Below are positions 59,874 to 64,000 of a stretch of DNA of 64,000 nt, piece after piece; position 1 is the first letter of the stretch, and each line of letters begins with the position of its first letter. Made by a program: the position numbers and the translations under genes. Source of the DNA: Haloarcula ordinaria (lineage in GTDB: Archaea > Halobacteriota > Halobacteria > Halobacteriales > Haloarculaceae); assembly GCF_029338275.1 (NCBI RefSeq), contig NZ_CP119789.1, positions 2,418,001-2,482,000 on the forward strand, in the 5' to 3' direction. Under the pieces are notes generated by a model that saw only the letters and a list, made by a program, of their open reading frames with translations, was not told the origin of the DNA and ran no database searches.

Positions 59874-60593
59874 ATGAAAGTGCGTGGCGAACGGGAGTGT
59901 CAGGACTGCGGGACGCGCTGGTCGTACTACGAGACGGGGAGCATCTCGTGCCCGGAGTGTGAGAGCGTCCACAGCGTCGGCGTCGGCGACCGGACGCGGC
60001 ATACGGACTCGCCAGTGAGGCTCGACCTGACGCCCGTCCGGAACCGCATCGACGCCGACGCGACGCGGGACGTCGCGACCGCCGCGGCCGAACGGTGCCG
60101 GGAGTACACGCGACAGCGCGGCTTCATCGACGCCGGCGCCCTCCAGACGCTCGACGAGACGTTCGCCGCCGCCGTCGTCCTCCAGTACGTGGGCTCGCAC
60201 GTGGCCCGCGAGCTGCGAGTCACCGACGACGAGGAGCTGTACTTCCTGGCGCTCCTCTCGGGGGCCGACCAGGGTGAGCGGCCCGGCGTCGACGAGCTGC
60301 CGTCCTCGCTCCGGGTCCCGTTCGGTCTGGCCGTTGCCCACGCCGTCGAAGCCTACCAGCGTGACGTCCGAACCTATCTCAACGACGACGAGGACGAGAC
60401 GGCGCGACGGCTCTCCGGGCGAATCCGTGACCACCGAAAGCGAATCGAGGCGCTCGACGGCGACGTGGACCCGGCCGACGCCAACCGACTGCTCCACGCG
60501 GCGCGTGACCTGGGTCGGTTCGTCGCCGGCGAGGAGAGCGCCTACGTCACCGCGGACAACTGGCTCACCGGCATCGGCGGGTCAGTCACCTGA
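59874..60593 (+). CDS. Haloarchaeal zinc-ribbon protein, function unknown (DUF7117-like)
   Basis: This 239-aa protein has an N-terminal zinc ribbon, ECQDCGTRWSYYETGSISCPECES (two CxxC pairs), then a mostly helical acidic body (VAYQRDVRTYLNDDEDE-type segments) without membrane spans. The start at 59874 is preferred to an upstream one at 59847. It may bind nucleic acid through the ribbon. Its 3' end overlaps the opposing Nudix gene by 12 nt. Confidence 0.8.
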   Translation: MKVRGERECQDCGTRWSYYETGSISCPECESVHSVGVGDRTRHTDSPVRLDLTPVRNRIDADATRDVATAAAERCREYTRQRGFIDAGALQTLDETFAAAVVLQYVGSHVARELRVTDDEELYFLALLSGADQGERPGVDELPSSLRVPFGLAVAHAVEAYQRDVRTYLNDDEDETARRLSGRIRDHRKRIEALDGDVDPADANRLLHAARDLGRFVAGEESAYVTADNWLTGIGGSVT

Positions 60594-61076
60594 CGCACGG
60601 AGCCGGGCCACCAGGTCGCGGTCCAGACACGCTTCGGGGACCGACTCCCGCCAGGCGACCCGCTCGATGTCTTCGCCATCGAGGCCCGGGTCGTCGGCCG
60701 TGATCAATGACTCGGGCGTCGCCCGGTAGGTCCCGAAGAAGAACGTCTCGCGCGCTTCACCGTGAGTCACCGTTACTTCAGTCACCGCCGCGAGGTCGTC
60801 GACGCGACACTCGACGCCGGTCTCCTCTAGAATTTCTCGACGGACGGCTTCGCTGCGCGTTTCGCCGGCTTCGACACCGCCGCCGGGGAGCTTCCAGCGG
60901 TCGTCCTCGTAGACGAGCAAGAGCCGGTTCGCGTCGTCCTCGACCAGCGCACCGACGGCCCAGACCAGGTCGCGGTCACCCCGGTCACGGAGTGCCCGCA
61001 GGCCCGACGCGTCCGTCTCGCGCGTGACGCGCCGGGTGAGAACCGGTCGGTCCGCGAACGCTGCGAGCGAGGGCAT
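60582..61076 (-). CDS. Nudix hydrolase
   Basis: This 164-aa protein has a complete Nudix box, GGGVEAGETRSEAVRREILEETGVE (G-x5-E-x7-REUxEExGU), flanked by LLLVYEDDRWKLPGG and a C-terminal VAWRESVP. It hydrolyses a nucleoside diphosphate linked to X. Its ATG begins directly after the folD stop on the same strand, so it is co-transcribed with folD. The substrate is unknown. Confidence 0.92.
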   Translation of the reverse strand: MPSLAAFADRPVLTRRVTRETDASGLRALRDRGDRDLVWAVGALVEDDANRLLLVYEDDRWKLPGGGVEAGETRSEAVRREILEETGVECRVDDLAAVTEVTVTHGEARETFFFGTYRATPESLITADDPGLDGEDIERVAWRESVPEACLDRDLVARLRASGD

Positions 61077-61970
61077 TCAGGGCAGGTCGACGTCGACGTC
61101 GTGCTGCAGGCTGGCCGCCTTGACCGTGTTGTACAGCAGCATCGCGCGCGTCATCGGACCGACGCCACCGGGCACCGGCGTGATGGCACCGGCGACGTCC
61201 TTCGCGCTCTCGAAGTCGACGTCGCCCACCAGCTCGTACCCCTTCTCGGTATCCGCCTCGACACGGTTGATACCGACGTCGATGACCGTCGCGCCCTCGC
61301 CGAGCATGTCGCCATCGACCATCTCTGGGACGCCAGCCGCCGCAATGACGATGTCCGCCTCGCGCGTTTTCGCCGCGAGGTCCTTCGTCCGGGAGTGACA
61401 CACCGTCGTCGTCGCGTTGCCGCCTGGGGCCTTCTGGATGAGGAGGTTCGCCATCGGCTTGCCGACGATGTCGGAGCGCCCGACGACGACGGCGTCTTTA
61501 CCCTCGGTGTCGACGCCGGCCGACTCGATGAGCTTCTGGATGCCGTGGGGCGTGCAGGGCTTGTACCGCGCGTTCCCCGCGACGAGGCGGCCGACGTTCT
61601 CGGGGTGGAAGCCGTCGACGTCCTTCAGCGGGTCGATGGCCCGGAGCACCTGTCGATCGTCGACGTGGTCCGGGACGGGCATCTGGACGAGGATGCCGTT
61701 GACGTTCTCGTCGGCGTTCAGTTCGTCGATGGTATCGTACAGCTTGGTTGCGTCGGTCTCGGGATCGATCTCGATGTCGATGGCCTCGATTCCGACCTCC
61801 TCGCAGTCGCGCTGCTTCATCGAGACGTACGTCTCGCTCGCGGGGTCATCGGACATCAGCACCGTCGCGAGCGACGGCCTGACGCCCGCATCGTCGAGCT
61901 GGTCGATACTCTCGGCGAGGCCGTCACGGACCGACTGGGCCAGTGCGTCGCCGTCGATAATCTCGGTCAT
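61077..61970 (-). CDS. folD: Methylenetetrahydrofolate dehydrogenase / cyclohydrolase FolD
   Basis: This 297-aa bifunctional enzyme interconverts methylene-, methenyl- and formyl-tetrahydrofolate. YVSMKQRDCEEVGI holds the catalytic Lys, VQMPVPDHVD the folate site, VVVGRSDIVGKPMANLLI the NADP site and VIDVGINRV / TPVPGGVGPMTRAML the C-terminal signature. It is in a minus-strand operon with the Nudix gene, and glyA lies 1.4 kb upstream on the same strand, together supplying one-carbon units. Confidence 0.96.
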   Translation of the reverse strand: MTEIIDGDALAQSVRDGLAESIDQLDDAGVRPSLATVLMSDDPASETYVSMKQRDCEEVGIEAIDIEIDPETDATKLYDTIDELNADENVNGILVQMPVPDHVDDRQVLRAIDPLKDVDGFHPENVGRLVAGNARYKPCTPHGIQKLIESAGVDTEGKDAVVVGRSDIVGKPMANLLIQKAPGGNATTTVCHSRTKDLAAKTREADIVIAAAGVPEMVDGDMLGEGATVIDVGINRVEADTEKGYELVGDVDFESAKDVAGAITPVPGGVGPMTRAMLLYNTVKAASLQHDVDVDLP

Positions 61971-62212
61971 TGTCTAGTGTGGCGTCACCGGGGGTTTTCT
62001 AAGGTGCGGATTCGCTCCGGTGTGCACTCCTGTGACACGCCAGCGGCGCCGTCGAACGGCTCGTCTCGGCGGTGAATATAGATAGCGTCGATTCGCCGGC
62101 CGTGAATACGAATTGACGCCACAGCCATACTACGGTCCGTCCTACGCCCGTCACGACACATGAGCCCGATTCCGTTTGTCTCCGGTCTCGAAGCAACACG
62201 GAGGACGGACAG

Positions 62213-62353
62213 ATGACCGACGCCGAATCGAAGCGTGTCGAACTAGCCTACGGCGAGTTCGAGTGCGCCGGCGAGCGCGTGGTCCGTCTCGAGGACGTCG
62301 AGCGCGACGAGGCGTGGATTCGTTCGACGGTGTTCGTCCCGGTAGAGCCCTAG
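62213..62353 (+). CDS. 46-aa haloarchaeal small protein (DUF7331-like)
   Basis: This short gene encodes MTDAESKRVELAYGEFECAG, ERVVRLEDVERDEAWIRSTV and FVPVEP. The pattern of a Tyr-Gly-Glu-Phe strand and DEAWI near the C-terminus resembles a small haloarchaeal family I recall as DUF7331; this needs confirmation. It overlaps the 3' end of the opposing lipoprotein gene by 4 nt. Confidence 0.65.
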   Translation: MTDAESKRVELAYGEFECAGERVVRLEDVERDEAWIRSTVFVPVEP

Positions 62354-62907
62354 GGACACGGCTGGTCGGCCATCGACTGGCGCTCTGGCCCTTGCTCGAC
62401 GGCTCGCATCGCACCACCATCGACCGTGACCAGCATCGCCTGCCCACCGTACCCGTGTTCCTGGTCGTGGCCGCGGACGACGACGCAATCGACACCAGCC
62501 GGGATTTCGACCGTCTCGGAACGAGTGAACGGGGCCGTCGAGTGCGCGTGGAGCAGGTCTCGTCGCCCCAACTGCTCTCCGTCGAACGTCTCGACCTGCC
62601 ACCAGTCCGCGTAGCCGTCCTCGCCATCGTCGTCGTGGTACAGCGTCACGTCGAACCGGTAGTTCCGGTCACCGCTGTTCGTCACGGCCACGTCGGTCAC
62701 GTTCGCTTCGCGGAGGTCCAGGTCGTCGCCCGTTGGCTCGTCAGTCGCCGAAGGGGTCGGCATATCCGTTGCTTCCGTGGCCGCCTGGGTCACGGGTTCG
62801 GACGGTTGCGCCTCGGGTGCAGAACCGTCGCCACAGCCAGCGAGGGTCGCCAGGGCTGCGACCCCTGCCGTGAGGACAGTCCGTCGCGTCCTGTCGAGGT
62901 CGGTCAC
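62350..62907 (-). CDS. Tat-exported lipoprotein, function unknown
   Basis: This 185-aa protein starts at GTG (62907). It has a Tat motif TRRTVLTAG, a hydrophobic stretch and lipobox LAGC, then a Thr/Pro/Glu linker. The mature domain is beta-rich (VTDVAVTNSGDRNYRFDVTLYHDD, then GEQLGRRDLLHAHST), resembling haloarchaeal FxLYD/immunoglobulin-like lipoprotein domains. It is membrane-anchored on the outside. No enzymatic motifs. Confidence 0.8.
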   Translation of the reverse strand: MTDLDRTRRTVLTAGVAALATLAGCGDGSAPEAQPSEPVTQAATEATDMPTPSATDEPTGDDLDLREANVTDVAVTNSGDRNYRFDVTLYHDDDGEDGYADWWQVETFDGEQLGRRDLLHAHSTAPFTRSETVEIPAGVDCVVVRGHDQEHGYGGQAMLVTVDGGAMRAVEQGPERQSMADQPCP

Positions 62908-63017
62908 ACCGACCCAACGGGGCGAGCAGTAAAAAACCAGCCGGGAAACCCCCTCTTACGGTCGCTGCTTTCACTGTCAGGGTGTACAGTCATACTGTCA
63001 GCGAACCATTCTCTCTC

Positions 63018-63359
63018 ATGGTTGCAGGACGTCTACTAGAGTGGCTCGTCAGGGACACGGTGCAAGAAGCGAATCGAGACGTGAGCCGAGTGAAGCGAAA
63101 CGCGGTCAACGTCGTCACCCACCCCATCAGAACGCTCTTCAACATCGTCTTCATGACGCTCCTCTTCGGCGTGCTGTACACCATCGTTTACGACGGCGCG
63201 GCCGTCGCCACGGTGGACGCTGCCGAGGGCAACAGTCTGGCGATGGCGCTGGCTATCCTCCCGCCGCTGCCGATACTGGCGCTCATCGGGGCGGCCATGG
63301 TCGTGCTGGTCCCGCTCACGATGATCTTGCAGGGGTTCAAGAAAGACTGGGAACACTAA
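63018..63359 (+). CDS. Hypothetical two-helix membrane protein
   Basis: This 113-aa protein has an amphipathic basic N-terminal region (EWLVRDTVQEANRDVSRVKR) followed by two hydrophobic helices (LFNIVFMTLLFGVLYTIVY and PPLPILALIGAAMVVLVPLTMIL). The ATG at 63018 is preferred over a GTG at 62982. No family recognised. It ends 36 nt before the opposing glyA 3' end. Confidence 0.7.
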   Translation: MVAGRLLEWLVRDTVQEANRDVSRVKRNAVNVVTHPIRTLFNIVFMTLLFGVLYTIVYDGAAVATVDAAEGNSLAMALAILPPLPILALIGAAMVVLVPLTMILQGFKKDWEH

Positions 63360-63395
63360 ATCGGAAGCGTACTGGACTCGAACAGCGACCGACGC

Positions 63396-64000
63396 TCAGT
63401 CGTACAGCGGGTACTCGTCGGTGAGCTCGTCGACACGCTCGCTGACCTCGGCGACGACGGTTTCGTCCTCCGGAGCGTCGACGACCTCGTAGATGAGGTC
63501 TGCGACCTCGCGGCAGGTCTCCTCGTCGAATCCACGGGTCGTCAGCGCGGGCGTCCCGGCGCGGATGCCCGATGGGTTGAACGCGGAGCGCGTCTCGCCA
63601 GGGACCGTGTTGGCGTTCAGGACGATGCCGGCGTCCTCGAGTGCGGCCTCCACGTCCTTGCCCGTCGTGTCGGGGTGCGAGGGACGCAGGTCGATGAGGA
63701 CCAGATGGTTGTCGGTGCCGTCCGAGACGAGTTCGAGGCCGTGCTCCTGGAGTCGCTCGCCGAGGGCCTTCGCGTTGTCGACGGTCTGTGCGGCGTACGC
63801 CTCGAACTCGGGTTCGAGCGCTTCGCCGAAGCCGACGGCCTTGCCGGCGACGTTGTGCATCAGCGGGCCGCCTTGCGAACCGGGGAAGACAGCCGAGTCG
63901 ACGTCGTCGGCGTACTCCTCGTCACACATGATGATGCCGCCGCGGCCGGCGCGGATAGTCTTGTGCGTCGACCCGGTGACGAAGTCAGCGACGCCGACGG
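63396..64000 (-). CDS. glyA: Serine hydroxymethyltransferase GlyA (N-terminus outside window)
   Basis: About 201 C-terminal residues are visible. Reading from the window edge, the PLP-Lys motif TGSTHKTIRAGRGGIIM is followed by GSQGGPLMHNVAGKAVGFGEAL, the SDGTDNHLVLIDLR folate/substrate region and RAGTPALTTRGF. It converts serine and tetrahydrofolate to glycine and methylene-THF, the substrate of FolD encoded downstream on the same strand. The start lies beyond base 64000. Confidence 0.96.
   Translation of the reverse strand, partial: VGVADFVTGSTHKTIRAGRGGIIMCDEEYADDVDSAVFPGSQGGPLMHNVAGKAVGFGEALEPEFEAYAAQTVDNAKALGERLQEHGLELVSDGTDNHLVLIDLRPSHPDTTGKDVEAALEDAGIVLNANTVPGETRSAFNPSGIRAGTPALTTRGFDEETCREVADLIYEVVDAPEDETVVAEVSERVDELTDEYPLYD

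Noticed and set aside
1..64000. tRNA genes, rRNA genes, CRISPR arrays and toxin-antitoxin pairs
   Set aside because: I looked for T-loop GGTTCRA patterns, regularly spaced repeats and small convergent pairs in the intergenic regions and found none that were convincing; a covariance search would be decisive for tRNAs.

Overview
The window comes from a haloarchaeon (class Halobacteria). The DNA is G+C-rich (mid 60s per cent by eye) and the proteins are strongly acidic. Exported proteins carry Tat-type RR signals followed by a lipobox Cys. Promoters are archaeal TATA boxes about 26-30 nt upstream of the start codon, implying leaderless mRNAs. Lineage markers include halocyanin, an HTH_10 (bacterio-opsin-activator type) regulator, Pelota, archaeal RqcH/NEMF and archaeal Elp3. 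The genus cannot be fixed from the sequence.

Region 1-15.5 kb is a sugar-acid (hexuronate/pectin-like) catabolic island. It holds an amidohydrolase_2 lactonase-like protein (cut at the edge), two SDR dehydrogenases, an aldo/keto reductase, a MaoC hydratase, an F420-type LLM oxidoreductase, a mutarotase-fold protein, an AGE-family sugar epimerase, an RraA/HMG-aldolase-fold protein, mannonate dehydratase (UxuA), a solute-binding-protein homologue without a signal peptide, a CaiB/BaiF CoA-transferase, a GH88 unsaturated uronyl hydrolase and an AMP-forming acyl-CoA synthetase. Most are separate leaderless units. Two pairs overlap by 4 nt. No ABC permease or ATPase accompanies the binding protein.

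Region 15.5-44 kb is mostly core genome: a bactofilin-like membrane protein, a HemG-like flavodoxin, halocyanin, LarA, a YdbS/YdbT-like PH-domain pair, beta-carbonic anhydrase, an Lhr-type helicase, a membrane-tethered HTH protein and several MBL-fold proteins. It also holds a translation-quality block (Pelota and RqcH on either side of two DUF4013 membrane proteins), Elp3, and an S1/OB/DHH protein. Three genes here are broken: a GAF histidine kinase (1-nt frameshift), a Yip1-like membrane protein (1-nt frameshift), and a DUF4013 gene whose ATG appears to have become AAG.

Region 44-49 kb is a nos-accessory cluster (NosL, a NosL-NosD fusion, NosF, NosY and a second, opposed NosL) with no nosZ in the window. 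Region 49-51.7 kb is a sulfur module (48-aa membrane protein, TauE/SafE exporter, rhodanese-MBL persulfide-dioxygenase-like enzyme) whose promoters share the 8-mer TATTGTGC.

Region 51.7-54.8 kb is the most unusual. A truncated, high-G+C 3' end of mutY (51708-52175) is separated from an intact mutY (53888-54826) by a lower-G+C segment carrying an HTH_10 regulator and an NmrA-type reductase. The intact mutY looks chimeric, with a native 5' half and an imported 3' half, as expected if foreign DNA recombined into mutY and displaced the original 3' end.

Region 54.9-64 kb holds a Cache/HAMP histidine kinase, an AI-2E-family transporter with a PadR regulator, small haloarchaeal proteins, a candidate structured ncRNA, a Nudix hydrolase and the one-carbon genes folD and glyA (cut by the window end). 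I saw no tRNA, rRNA, CRISPR array or transposase.
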